Below are positions 6,699 to 13,405 of a DNA stretch of 21,866 nt, piece after piece. The notes under the pieces are model-generated. The model searched no databases and was not told the origin of the DNA. It saw only the letters and a program-made list of their open reading frames with translations. The translations under genes and the position numbers were made by a program. Position 1 is the stretch's first letter. The number at the start of each line of letters is the position of its first letter. This stretch comes from an uncultured Lachnospiraceae bacterium (GTDB lineage: Bacteria; Bacillota; Clostridia; Lachnospirales; Lachnospiraceae), in the NCBI GenBank assembly GCA_900549995.1, contig URQQ01000069.1, positions 1 through 21,866 on the forward strand, given 5' to 3'.

Positions 6699-6727
6699 AT
6701 TATAAAGAAGTTTGTGTATTTCATCAA
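6699..6727 (-). promoter_or_regulatory. Promoter of the ABC exporter operon
   Basis: On the minus strand, TTGATG (6722-6727) and TATAAT (6699-6704) are separated by exactly 17 bp. The -35 lies inside the left arm of the inverted repeat at 6721-6759, so a bound TetR-type dimer would block it. Confidence 0.75.
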
Positions 6728-6759
6728 GCAACAATATTGAACACACTGTTGCTTGATGA
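6721..6759. promoter_or_regulatory. Putative TetR-family operator, 13-bp inverted repeat
   Basis: TCATCAAGCAACA (6721-6733) and TGTTGCTTGATGA (6747-6759) are perfect inverted copies with a 13-bp spacer. Each arm contains one of the two divergent -35 boxes. The arms are longer and further apart than many TetR operators, which may mean two dimers or two overlapping sites. Confidence 0.72.
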
Positions 6760-6781
6760 TGAAAGATATTTTCTGTAAAAT
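6753..6781 (+). promoter_or_regulatory. Promoter of the TetR-family gene
   Basis: TTGATG (6753-6758), 17 bp, TAAAAT (6776-6781). It mirrors the exporter promoter: both use TTGATG inside an arm of the same inverted repeat. The regulator is therefore probably autoregulated. Confidence 0.68.
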
Positions 6782-6815
6782 CTTATCAGACAGCATTATA
6801 TGGAGGGCGAAGGGT

Positions 6816-7394
6816 ATGAAAAAACAACCGGAAGTAACTGCTGCTACGAGAAAAAACTTAATGGATGCCTTCTGGACAATCTATAAGGATAAAGCAATTG
6901 ATAAAATCTCAATCTCTGAGATCACAAAGATAACTGGTAATAACAGAGGGACTTTTTACCACTATTTCAAAGATATCTATGAGGTTTTGGAACAAATTGA
7001 AGATGATTTAATAGAAAAAGTCCGCACGGATGTAATCGATGCTTTAAGCAAAAATTCTTCTGGTGACAGTCCCAGAGATGTTCATGCGCTGTATACCATC
7101 AGCATGCCTATTTTCAGGCGTTACGAAGAAAAAATCTTTACATTGCTTGGTAAAAATGGAGACCCTGAATTCCCTGGTAAGTTCAGAGAAAATTTTCGGA
7201 CACTCCTGATTCAGTTTTGGGATTTTCCTGACCAGCCTGAACATCTGGATTACCTCATGGAATTTACTTACTCCGCAATGATCGGATTAATGTCCAAGTG
7301 GTATGAAAACGGAAATGACATGGCAGATGATGAATTTCTCAAGATGGCGCAGGGGTTAGTTGCAAACGGAGTGCTGGGTTTTCTGGCGAAGTGA
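6816..7394 (+). CDS. TetR/AcrR-family transcriptional regulator
   Basis: A 192-residue regulator. The N-terminal helix-turn-helix spans about 31-58, with ISISEITKITGNNRGTFYHYF, the standard TetR recognition helix ending in TFYHYFKD. The rest is a helical ligand and dimer domain (TetR_C type) with no family I can name. The start is ATG at 6816: GGAGG lies nine bases upstream, and the N-terminus KKQPEVTAATRKNLMDAFW fits the family. An in-frame ATG at 6753 would overlap the operator. It is divergent from the two-ATPase exporter and very likely represses it and itself, with release by the exported compound. Confidence 0.9.
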   Translation: MKKQPEVTAATRKNLMDAFWTIYKDKAIDKISISEITKITGNNRGTFYHYFKDIYEVLEQIEDDLIEKVRTDVIDALSKNSSGDSPRDVHALYTISMPIFRRYEEKIFTLLGKNGDPEFPGKFRENFRTLLIQFWDFPDQPEHLDYLMEFTYSAMIGLMSKWYENGNDMADDEFLKMAQGLVANGVLGFLAK

Positions 7395-7437
7395 AAACGT
7401 TGTATGATAGTATAAACAGCGAAATTTTTCATATTAC

Positions 7438-7482
7438 AAAAAGTCCCCTGGCAGAGACTTTACTCTGTCAGAGGACTTTTTT
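7438..7482. terminator. Bidirectional terminator between tetR and rsfS
   Basis: AAAAAGTCCCCTGGCAGAG (7438-7456) pairs with CTCTGTCAGAGGACTTTTTT (7463-7482), with G-T wobbles only. A-run and T-run at the two ends let it serve both the TetR gene (+) and the obgE-rsfS operon (-). Confidence 0.82.
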
Positions 7483-7525
7483 CATCATAGGCAGCGAATG
7501 AAATCATGAAGATTTTCCTTCCCGT

Positions 7526-7888
7526 CTACAGACTTTCTGCATCTACTACTTTCCCGTCGCTCCATATACGTTCAAGATCATAGAACAGTCTGTTTTCCTT
7601 ATCAAATACATGCACAATAATGTCACCGAAGTCAAGGAGCACCCAGCTGCCTGTGCCGTATCCTTCTCTTTGTTTTACCTGATAACCGGCTTTGTAAAGC
7701 TTCTCTTCCACTTCTTCTACCAGCGCCTTTACCTGGCTTACATTATTACCATTTGCAATGATAAAATAATCTGCCAGAACAGATACTTTCGAGATATCAA
7801 TGATTTTGATGTCTTCTCCCTTTTTCTCTGCCAATGCGTCATACGCAATACGTGCCATCTCTTTGGACTGTGCCATTACATCACTCAT
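7526..7888 (-). CDS. rsfS: Ribosome silencing factor RsfS
   Basis: A 120-residue member of the RsfS/Iojap family, close to the usual length. Visible family marks are KKGEDIKIIDISKVSVLADYF, then GNNVSQVKALVEEVEEKL, and the C-terminal GSWVLLDFGDIIVHVF and YDLERIW. RsfS binds ribosomal protein L14 on the large subunit and blocks subunit joining when nutrients are short. The ATG at 7888 is preceded by AGGAGG about 11 bases upstream. It is the last gene of the obgE-yhbY-nadD-yqeK-rsfS operon; the 76-bp gap after yqeK holds only small hairpins. Many relatives have a LytR-CpsA-Psr gene in that gap, absent here. Confidence 0.95.
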   Translation of the reverse strand: MSDVMAQSKEMARIAYDALAEKKGEDIKIIDISKVSVLADYFIIANGNNVSQVKALVEEVEEKLYKAGYQVKQREGYGTGSWVLLDFGDIIVHVFDKENRLFYDLERIWSDGKVVDAESL

Positions 7889-7964
7889 AAATCTATATTC
7901 CTCCTGAATTCACGGAGAGCTTACGCTCCCGGTTTTAATTTCCATCTTCATTTCCCTGGAAGTT

Positions 7965-8546
7965 TTATTTCTTTAATTTTCTTTTATAGTATTCAAATGT
8001 TTTCTTTGTCATCGGATCTAATATCGCATCTTTTTTTGCCAGATAATCAAGCGAATCTGCCAGAATCCGATACAGACATTCATTCAGGTCTTCAAAAGCC
8101 AGCTGTCTGATTTTGCCAAGATTCGGTGCTTCACATCTGCCCGGTTCAATATAATCCGCAATATAAATAATTTTATCGAGCGTACTCATCTGCGGTTTCC
8201 CTGTCGTATGACACGCAATTGCTTCCACAATTTCCTTATCATCTATATGGTATTTATGTGCTGCCATAAATGCGCCAAGCTTTGCATGAATCAGACTTGG
8301 ATTCGCATATTCAGCATCTGAGATATTTAAATGGTATTTGCTGCATAATCTGATTTTTTTCTCATCTGGAATACACTTTGCACAGTCATGCAGAATTCCC
8401 GCAGTCATCGCCTGGTCTATATCTACATTATGGCACATGGCCATTGATCCTGCTGTATACATTACTCCCAGTGTATGCTCATATCTGGGACGGTCCAGAT
8501 GTTTCTTAAGTCTTCTTCTGATTTTATTGATTTCCTGCTGATTCAT
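7965..8546 (-). CDS. yqeK: HD-domain Ap4A hydrolase, YqeK family
   Basis: A 193-residue HD-superfamily protein. Metal-binding marks are H24 (YEHTLGV), H53-D54 (GILHDCAK), H87 (SLIHAKLGA), H113 (ACHTTG) and the aspartate of IYIADYIEPGR. Family members split diadenosine tetraphosphate symmetrically into two ADP, clearing a heat and oxidative stress nucleotide. I chose ATG at 8546 because AAGGA lies eight bases upstream; an ATG three codons earlier touches the ribosome site. The first 23 bases overlap nadD, so translation is coupled. The nadD-yqeK-rsfS order is the standard Firmicutes arrangement. Confidence 0.94.
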   Translation of the reverse strand: MNQQEINKIRRRLKKHLDRPRYEHTLGVMYTAGSMAMCHNVDIDQAMTAGILHDCAKCIPDEKKIRLCSKYHLNISDAEYANPSLIHAKLGAFMAAHKYHIDDKEIVEAIACHTTGKPQMSTLDKIIYIADYIEPGRCEAPNLGKIRQLAFEDLNECLYRILADSLDYLAKKDAILDPMTKKTFEYYKRKLKK

Positions 8547-9156
8547 CTTTTTCATCCTTAAATAAATTATGTCTAGCTATATACTCTTCCACTGCTCCCG
8601 GAATCAAACCAGTGATATTTTCTCCGTCTTTGATCTTCTTACGGATCTCGTGGGAAGATATATCCATCACCGGCGTCTCAAGGAGCTGGATTTTTGCATG
8701 ATACTTATTCTCCAGATATTCGATCTGCGACATCATCTCTGGTGTCCCCTTATCATCACGGTATGCTGCAAGTATATCACAGACTGCCAACAGTTTCTCC
8801 GGACACTTCCAGCTCTCAATTGCAAATAAAGAATCCGCTCCTATGATAAATGCAAAACTGTCCTCCGGATATCTCTGATGAAAATATTCCATCGTCTCAT
8901 AGGAATAAGAGGTGCGATCCTGTTCCAATTCATAGGAAGACATCTGAAAATATGGAACGTCTTTGATCGCAAGTCTTACCATCTGAGCCCTGTGATATGT
9001 TTCAGACTCTATTGTATCCTGTGACTTATGAGGAGGGCAGCCATTGGGAAGAAACCACACCTGATCCAGTCCAAACTGCCGGTAGGCATACTGAGCAAGC
9101 ATCAGATGTCCATTGTGTACAGGATCAAATGTCCCTCCCATAATACCAATATTCAT
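8524..9156 (-). CDS. nadD: Nicotinate-nucleotide adenylyltransferase NadD
   Basis: A 210-residue enzyme joining nicotinate mononucleotide with ATP to give deamido-NAD, an essential step in NAD synthesis. The nucleotidyltransferase motif GGTFDPVHNGH is at residues 7-17 and the second ATP motif ISSHEIR at 166-172 (usual form ISSTxIR). Between them are FLPNGCPPHK and IIGADSLFAIESW, typical of NadD rather than of phosphopantetheine or nicotinamide enzymes. The start is ATG at 9156 with AAGGAGA upstream. It lies 11 bp after yhbY and overlaps yqeK. Confidence 0.96.
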   Translation of the reverse strand: MNIGIMGGTFDPVHNGHLMLAQYAYRQFGLDQVWFLPNGCPPHKSQDTIESETYHRAQMVRLAIKDVPYFQMSSYELEQDRTSYSYETMEYFHQRYPEDSFAFIIGADSLFAIESWKCPEKLLAVCDILAAYRDDKGTPEMMSQIEYLENKYHAKIQLLETPVMDISSHEIRKKIKDGENITGLIPGAVEEYIARHNLFKDEKDESAGNQ

Positions 9157-9167
9157 AACCGGTCTCC

Positions 9168-9458
9168 TTACGGTAATTCTATCTTTTTCTTTTTATCTTT
9201 TCCTTCTTTATAAAGGACAATTTTCTTGCCAATCACCTGCACGACCTGTGAGCGGGTACGTTCTGCGATAATTTCAGCAATCTCTCTCGGATCATCTGCA
9301 CAGTTCTGCAGAACACTGATTTTTATCAGCTCACGCGCCTCCAGCGCTTCTGACAATGCCTTTGTAAGCTCCGGTGTAATACTGGACTTTCCGATCTGAA
9401 ATATCGGCTCCATCGTCATTGCCAGGCTTTTTAAATATGCTCTCTGTTTTGTTGTCAT
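9168..9458 (-). CDS. yhbY: Ribosome assembly RNA-binding protein YhbY
   Basis: A 96-residue CRS1-YhbY (CRM) domain protein: TKQRAYLKSLAMTMEPIFQIGKS at the start, an ELIKISVLQNC helix-strand, and a basic C-terminus. The IF3-C-like fold binds RNA, and homologues associate with the pre-50S particle. The usual GxxG loop appears as QIGKSSIT. The ATG at 9458 is preceded by AGGAGA at a suitable distance. It is placed between obgE and nadD, 17 bp after obgE, a typical Firmicutes order that fits the operon's ribosome-assembly theme. Confidence 0.93.
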   Translation of the reverse strand: MTTKQRAYLKSLAMTMEPIFQIGKSSITPELTKALSEALEARELIKISVLQNCADDPREIAEIIAERTRSQVVQVIGKKIVLYKEGKDKKKKIELP

Positions 9459-9475
9459 TTTATGACTCTCCTATC

Positions 9476-10765
9476 CTATTTGTAATAATCAAATTTCAGA
9501 CCATACATTCTTACTGTATCGCCCTCCTGGATTCCCGCATCCTCAAGTTCTTCCAATATTCCGGTATCTTTCAGGAATTTCTGGAAGAATGCAAATCCCT
9601 TCTCTGAATCGAGATTGGTATACCCAAGCATTTTCTCAATCTTTGGTCCTTCCACAACATATTCGTCATCGATCTTTTCCACAGTGTACGGCAGATCAAC
9701 ATTAATCAGCTGATCCTCAGGGAAGAATTCCTGTTCGAAAATAACCGGCTTCTGATCCAGAGTTTTCAGCTGGCTGCGGACATAATACAGAAGTTCCTTC
9801 ATTCCCTGTCCTGTTGCACCTGAGATTGGGAAGACTTTTATTCCCTTAGGCTCAAACTCTTTTCTCAGACGTTCTACGGGATCTTCCTCATCGCCTGCAT
9901 AGATCAAATCTGTCTTATTGGCCGCGATCACCTGCGGACGCTTTGAGATTTCCTCATTATATGCTTCCAGCTCTTTGTTGATTTTATAGATATCTTCAAT
10001 CGGATCGCGTCCCTCTATGCCTGCTGCATCTACGACGTGAATCATGAGCTTTGTACGCTCAATGTGGCGCAGGAATTCATGTCCAAGTCCAACTCCCTCA
10101 GAGGCACCTTCAATGAGTCCCGGAATATCCGCGATGACAAATCCGCCCTCTCCATCATCAAAATCTACGACCCCAAGATTTGGATTCAGTGTCGTAAAGT
10201 GATAATTGGCAATCTTTGGCTGGGCATTGGTCACTCTGGATAAGAGAGTTGATTTCCCGACATTTGGAAATCCGATCAATCCCACATCAGCAATGACTTT
10301 CAGTTCCAGAGTGATCCACAGTTCCTGTCCTGGTTTTCCTGGCTGGGCATACTTTGGCACCTGCATTGTGGATGTTGCGAAATGCATATTGCCCAATCCG
10401 CCTTTTCCGCCTTTTAAAATCACCTGTCTTCGGTTCTCTCCTGACATATCTGCAATTACCTTATCCGTTTCTGCCTCTTTGATGACAGTTCCTTCCGGTA
10501 CTTTCAGTACAATATCTTCTGCGCTTTTGCCGTGGCACCGTTTCTTGCCGCCCTGTTCCCCGTCATTAGCCGAGAATTTTCTTTTGTGGCGGTAATCCAC
10601 AAGTGTATTCAGTCCTTCATCAACCTCGAAGATTACGTCACCGCCTTTTCCGCCATCTCCACCATCCGGTCCCCCATTGGCAACATAGAGTTCACGGCGG
10701 AAGCTGACGTGGCCGTCACCGCCTTTTCCGGATTTTATATAAATTTTTGCTCTGTCTGCAAACAT
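9476..10765 (-). CDS. obgE: GTPase Obg (CgtA)
   Basis: A 429-residue Obg GTPase with all three domains. Residues 1-158 are the glycine-rich Obg fold (KSGKGGDGHVSFRRE, GGPDGGDGGKGGDV). Residues 159 to about 335 are the G domain: G1 GFPNVGKS (165-172), switch II DIPG (213-216), G4 NKTD (283-286) and a G5-like ISGATGQG. About 350-429 is the OCT domain that is common in Gram-positives. Obg acts late in 50S assembly and senses GTP and ppGpp. The ATG at 10765 is preceded by AAGGGGA. It opens the obgE-yhbY-nadD-yqeK-rsfS operon with its own promoter and a long structured leader, separate from the rpmA transcript. Confidence 0.97.
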   Translation of the reverse strand: MFADRAKIYIKSGKGGDGHVSFRRELYVANGGPDGGDGGKGGDVIFEVDEGLNTLVDYRHKRKFSANDGEQGGKKRCHGKSAEDIVLKVPEGTVIKEAETDKVIADMSGENRRQVILKGGKGGLGNMHFATSTMQVPKYAQPGKPGQELWITLELKVIADVGLIGFPNVGKSTLLSRVTNAQPKIANYHFTTLNPNLGVVDFDDGEGGFVIADIPGLIEGASEGVGLGHEFLRHIERTKLMIHVVDAAGIEGRDPIEDIYKINKELEAYNEEISKRPQVIAANKTDLIYAGDEEDPVERLRKEFEPKGIKVFPISGATGQGMKELLYYVRSQLKTLDQKPVIFEQEFFPEDQLINVDLPYTVEKIDDEYVVEGPKIEKMLGYTNLDSEKGFAFFQKFLKDTGILEELEDAGIQEGDTVRMYGLKFDYYK

Positions 10766-10930
10766 ATGATTCCCCTTTACAATTCTTTTTGCGTCGTCCG
10801 CCCGGAACGCACCTCGGGAACTTCCGTTCCCTCGATGTTCGTTGCACTCACATAGGAATATCTTTGAATCCTTGCGTCTGCGAGCAGCCGAAGGCTTCCT
10901 GGATATTCCTGCGTTCGTCGCTATGCGTAC
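10766..10930 (-). promoter_or_regulatory. Structured 5' leader upstream of obgE (candidate regulatory RNA)
   Basis: About 165 nt lie between the likely obgE promoter and its start codon. The stretch is visibly richer in G and C than its surroundings. AGGAATATC (10854-10862) pairs with GATATTCCT (10902-10910), enclosing AGCC (10886-10889) with GGCT (10893-10896). A second hairpin is GGGAAC (10816-10821) with GTTCCC (10826-10831). I recognise no known riboswitch or protein-binding leader. It could be a regulatory leader or an inserted dispersed palindromic repeat. Confidence 0.45.
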
Positions 10931-10958
10931 ATTATATCATATCGGGGGAGTGTTTGAA
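10931..10958 (-). promoter_or_regulatory. Putative promoter of the obgE operon
   Basis: TATAAT on the minus strand at 10931-10936, with a weak -35 TTCAAA (10953-10958) at a 16-bp spacing. It lies after the rpmA terminator, which makes a separate obgE transcript likely. The -10 is good and the -35 poor. Confidence 0.5.
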
Positions 10959-11028
10959 AGGCTCCTTTGATTTTGATATGAATGCAATCGTTGTTCTTTT
11001 TACTATGGAAGTACTTTCCCCAGTATAT

Positions 11029-11060
11029 AAAAAGACTTCAAACCAAGATGATTTGAAGCC
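11029..11060 (-). terminator. Terminator after rpmA
   Basis: On the minus strand, GGCTTCAAA (11060-11052) pairs with TTTGAAGTC (11042-11034) with one wobble, followed by TTTTT (11033-11029). It lies 15 bp after the rpmA stop and divides the rplU-prp-rpmA unit from obgE. Confidence 0.82.
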
Positions 11061-11075
11061 TCATAACTGCTATTC

Positions 11076-11366
11076 TTATTCAGCTGTAGGATAGATAGAA
11101 ACCTGTTTCTTATCTCTTCCTTTTCTTTCGAATCTTACAACGCCGTCAACTAATGCGAATAATGTGTCGTCTCCTCCACGTCCAACATTAGTTCCTGGAT
11201 GGATCTTAGTTCCACGCTGTCTGTAAAGAATGTTGCCAGCTTTTACGAATTGTCCGTCTGCTCTTTTCGCACCCAGTCTTTTAGATTCAGAGTCCCTGCC
11301 GTTCTTTGTAGAACCAACTCCTTTTTTATGTGCAAAAAATTGAAGATTTAATTTCATCATGGTCAT
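11076..11366 (-). CDS. rpmA: 50S ribosomal protein L27 with cleavable N-terminus
   Basis: A 96-residue bL27. The N-terminus carries the Firmicutes extension KLNLQFFA directly before HKKGVGSTKNGRDS. In this group the protease Prp cuts after FFA, exposing the true N-terminus that reaches the peptidyl-transferase centre. The rest (RLGAKRADGQFVKAGNILYRQRGTKIHPG) is standard L27. The ATG at 11366 follows the prp stop directly, with GGAGG five bases upstream inside the end of prp. An ATG two codons later, giving the more usual MMKLNLQFFA start, is also possible. Third gene of rplU-prp-rpmA. Confidence 0.97.
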   Translation of the reverse strand: MTMMKLNLQFFAHKKGVGSTKNGRDSESKRLGAKRADGQFVKAGNILYRQRGTKIHPGTNVGRGGDDTLFALVDGVVRFERKGRDKKQVSIYPTAE

Positions 11367-11699
11367 TTACACCTCCTTGAATTTCAAATCGATATATTCA
11401 TCGTAGTTCTCATCGTCCGCTATTTCCTGCAATCCAAGAATCATAGTGTCCAATAATAACGAGGCTTCTTTTGTAGGTCTTCCAAGAATTTTGTACTCGA
11501 TCAGCCCTTCCAGATCATCTGATACAAGTGAAGTGCGGTCATCCGCAAATTTTTCAATCGCATTTACCGTATTAATCACAAGTACTGAAACTGCGGCACA
11601 TACAATGTCCTGTCCTTCCGGACTCATTCCGGCATGTCCCAAAGCACTGAAACCTACGCAATTGCCCTTCTCATTCTGATATACAGCTATTTTAATCAT
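11367..11699 (-). CDS. prp: Ribosomal-processing cysteine protease Prp
   Basis: A 110-residue Prp (YsxB) protease. The catalytic pair H22 and C34 sits in GHAGMSPEGQDIVCAAVS, the same positions known for Staphylococcus aureus Prp. It removes the N-terminal extension of L27, an essential maturation step in Firmicutes; its substrate gene rpmA follows with the stop and start codons adjacent, and rplU precedes it by 10 bp. A regulatory or moonlighting role is not visible. The ATG at 11699 begins the typical MIKIAVYQNEKG N-terminus. Confidence 0.96.
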   Translation of the reverse strand: MIKIAVYQNEKGNCVGFSALGHAGMSPEGQDIVCAAVSVLVINTVNAIEKFADDRTSLVSDDLEGLIEYKILGRPTKEASLLLDTMILGLQEIADDENYDEYIDLKFKEV

Positions 11700-11709
11700 C
11701 TGCTATAAC

Positions 11710-12018
11710 CTATGCATTGATTTTGTTGATCTTAACAGCAGTATACTGTTGTCTGTGACCATTTTTCTTATGGTATCCAGTTTTTCTTTTATACTTGTAA
11801 ACGATAACTTTTTTTGCTTTACCGTCTCCAATTACAGAAGCCTCAACTGTTGCACCTGCTACTGTAGGATCTCCAACTTTTAAACCGTTGTCACTTACTG
11901 CAAGAACCTGGTCAAATGTAAAAGTTTCTCCAGCTTCTACACCAAGTTTCTCTACTTTAATGATATCGCCTTCAGCTACTTTGTACTGTTTACCACCTGT
12001 TGCTATAATTGCGTACAT
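11710..12018 (-). CDS. rplU: 50S ribosomal protein L21
   Basis: A 102-residue bL21 of the usual length. It starts MYAIIATGGKQYKVAEGD and ends with the RNA-binding KYKRKTGYHKKNGHRQQYTAVKI. The start is ATG at 12018 with AGGAGGT seven bases upstream; the frame is open for ten more codons upstream, but those belong to the leader. L21 binds 23S rRNA domain I early in 50S assembly. It heads the rplU-prp-rpmA transcript. Confidence 0.97.
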   Translation of the reverse strand: MYAIIATGGKQYKVAEGDIIKVEKLGVEAGETFTFDQVLAVSDNGLKVGDPTVAGATVEASVIGDGKAKKVIVYKYKRKTGYHKKNGHRQQYTAVKINKINA

Positions 12019-12110
12019 ATGGCACCTCCTATTATCATTACTCGCCAATTATGGTGTCTGCTTTTACAAAAAGCAGAACTTTTAAACCTCATTGTGCGGC
12101 ATACTGTTGT
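12019..12110 (-). promoter_or_regulatory. Putative L21 leader (autoregulatory mRNA structure)
   Basis: About 90 nt of untranslated leader precede rplU. A perfect 9-bp stem, TCTGCTTTT (12057-12065) and AAAAGCAGA (12069-12077) in plus-strand reading, has a 3-base loop; an ATTGGCGA segment lies between it and the ribosome site. Leaders upstream of rplU in Firmicutes are known (L21 leader family) and thought to bind L21. The assignment rests on position and the hairpin, not on a covariance match. Confidence 0.5.
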
Positions 12111-12139
12111 ATATTAGCACAATTCTTTCCAGAAATCAA
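12111..12139 (-). promoter_or_regulatory. Promoter of rplU-prp-rpmA
   Basis: On the minus strand, TTGATT (12134-12139), 17 bp, TAATAT (12111-12116), with a TGC just before the -10 forming an extended -10. It lies immediately after the amidohydrolase stop at 12145, so the ribosomal protein genes have their own start of transcription. Confidence 0.68.
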
Positions 12140-12144
12140 CAGTT

Positions 12145-12933
12145 TTATTCTAAATTTAAAAGTTTTTTTGCATTACCGGAAGCAATCAGTTCCCTGTCAT
12201 TCTCACTGAGCGAAAGCCTGTTTAGATAATCCGCATATTCACTCTGAGATGCCCACGGCGAATCCGTCGCAAATAAAATTTTGTCTGCACCGTGCTGCTC
12301 TACAATTCTTAAAAACTGCTGATCTTCAATATGTCCAAAGCAAAACGCAGTGTCAAACATCACATTCTGCCCCACCAGCAGCTCTTCTACTTCATCCCAC
12401 AGATTATTTCCGCCTAAATGCGCAAGAATCAGTTTTTCCGGCTTTACCTCATCGATCACTTCCCTGGACATTTTGGGCGTACAGTGGACCGGATCGGGAT
12501 ATCCTATATCCACCCCTGCATGCACACTTATGATGAGACCAAGTTCTGATGCATAATCCACAATTCTTTTATACCGTATGTCATTAAAGTCGGTCTGCTG
12601 GTAATCCGGATGAAGCTTGATTCCTTTCAGCCCATATTGCTTGATTTTTCGAAGGCATTCTTTGTAATTTTCATTGTCCGGATGAATCCCTCCAAAAGAA
12701 ATGAGCTCTCCTTCTGTAAACTGAGAAGCAAACTGGTTCACCGAATCAAACTGCGAAGGTTTCGTGACAACCGGAAGTATAACCGCCGCCTCCAGCCCGG
12801 CTTCCCTGACTGATCTTCGAAGATCCGGCTCATCTGCTTTGAGAACCGGCTCCGTATGGCTGATTTCCGCTAAAAACGAGATTGTCTTCCCGGCAATTTT
12901 CTCCGGAAAAATATGGGTATGAAAATCAATCAT
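12145..12933 (-). CDS. Amidohydrolase-2 family metal-dependent hydrolase
   Basis: A 262-residue TIM-barrel hydrolase. HxH at residues 5-7 (DFHTHIFPEKIA), KGIKLHPDYQ in the middle, KLILAHLGG and the late aspartate in LFATDSPW are the metal and catalytic marks of the amidohydrolase superfamily. The pattern fits the amidohydrolase-2 (decarboxylase/lactonase-like) group better than TatD nucleases. The substrate is unknown. The ATG at 12933 is preceded by GGGAGG. It lies 23 bp after the CBS gene and is the last gene of the block between the RNase E/G gene and rplU. I see no clear terminator after it. Confidence 0.88.
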   Translation of the reverse strand: MIDFHTHIFPEKIAGKTISFLAEISHTEPVLKADEPDLRRSVREAGLEAAVILPVVTKPSQFDSVNQFASQFTEGELISFGGIHPDNENYKECLRKIKQYGLKGIKLHPDYQQTDFNDIRYKRIVDYASELGLIISVHAGVDIGYPDPVHCTPKMSREVIDEVKPEKLILAHLGGNNLWDEVEELLVGQNVMFDTAFCFGHIEDQQFLRIVEQHGADKILFATDSPWASQSEYADYLNRLSLSENDRELIASGNAKKLLNLE

Positions 12934-12956
12934 AATATACGCCTCCCTGACAACTG

Positions 12957-13370
12957 CTATTTATCGCAGTCGTTCAATTTTTCATAACAATAACCGATAA
13001 TATCTTTTCTCGTAATAATTCCGATGAAATTCCCCTGGTCATCTTCCACCGGGACAAAATTCTGTTCCATTGCCCTTTCGATGAGGTCTTCCATTTTAGC
13101 CTCGGCATGGACAGTTTTGTAATCATTTCTCCTCTTAATTGACATAATCGGGATGTTTTCTGCTTCCTTCGTATTTAAATTATGCATTTTCTTGATCGCC
13201 CAGAGCAGATCTCCCTCTGTAATGGTACCCACACATTTCCCATCTCTGCTTAAGATCGGGATCGCCGAATACTGATGATGTTCCATAACTTCCAGTGCCT
13301 GCCGCAGACTGTTGTCGTCATACAGACGGGCAATTTCAACTTTCGGTTTTAAAAAAAATAATATGTTCAT
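12957..13370 (-). CDS. Tandem CBS-domain protein
   Basis: A 137-residue protein made of two CBS domains: about 12-65 (QALEVMEHHQYSAIPILSRDGKCVGTITEGDLLWAI) and about 75-132 (MEDLIERAMEQNFVPVEDDQGNFIGIITRKDIIGY). CBS pairs bind adenosine nucleotides and act as energy sensors; no catalytic or DNA-binding domain is attached, so it probably works through a partner. Size and form recall Bacillus YkuL. The ATG at 13370 is preceded by GGGGAGA. It sits 35 bp after the aspartate kinase gene, possibly co-transcribed. Its partner is unknown. Confidence 0.9.
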   Translation of the reverse strand: MNILFFLKPKVEIARLYDDNSLRQALEVMEHHQYSAIPILSRDGKCVGTITEGDLLWAIKKMHNLNTKEAENIPIMSIKRRNDYKTVHAEAKMEDLIERAMEQNFVPVEDDQGNFIGIITRKDIIGYCYEKLNDCDK

Positions 13371-13405
13371 ATCATTCTCCCCAATTGTATTTCATGAACT
13401 TTTTT

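Noticed and set aside
10532..10855. A 107-residue plus-strand frame over the start of obgE
   Set aside because: It is antisense to the glycine-rich part of Obg and its leader, where repeated GG codons keep the other strand open; no homology or ribosome site.
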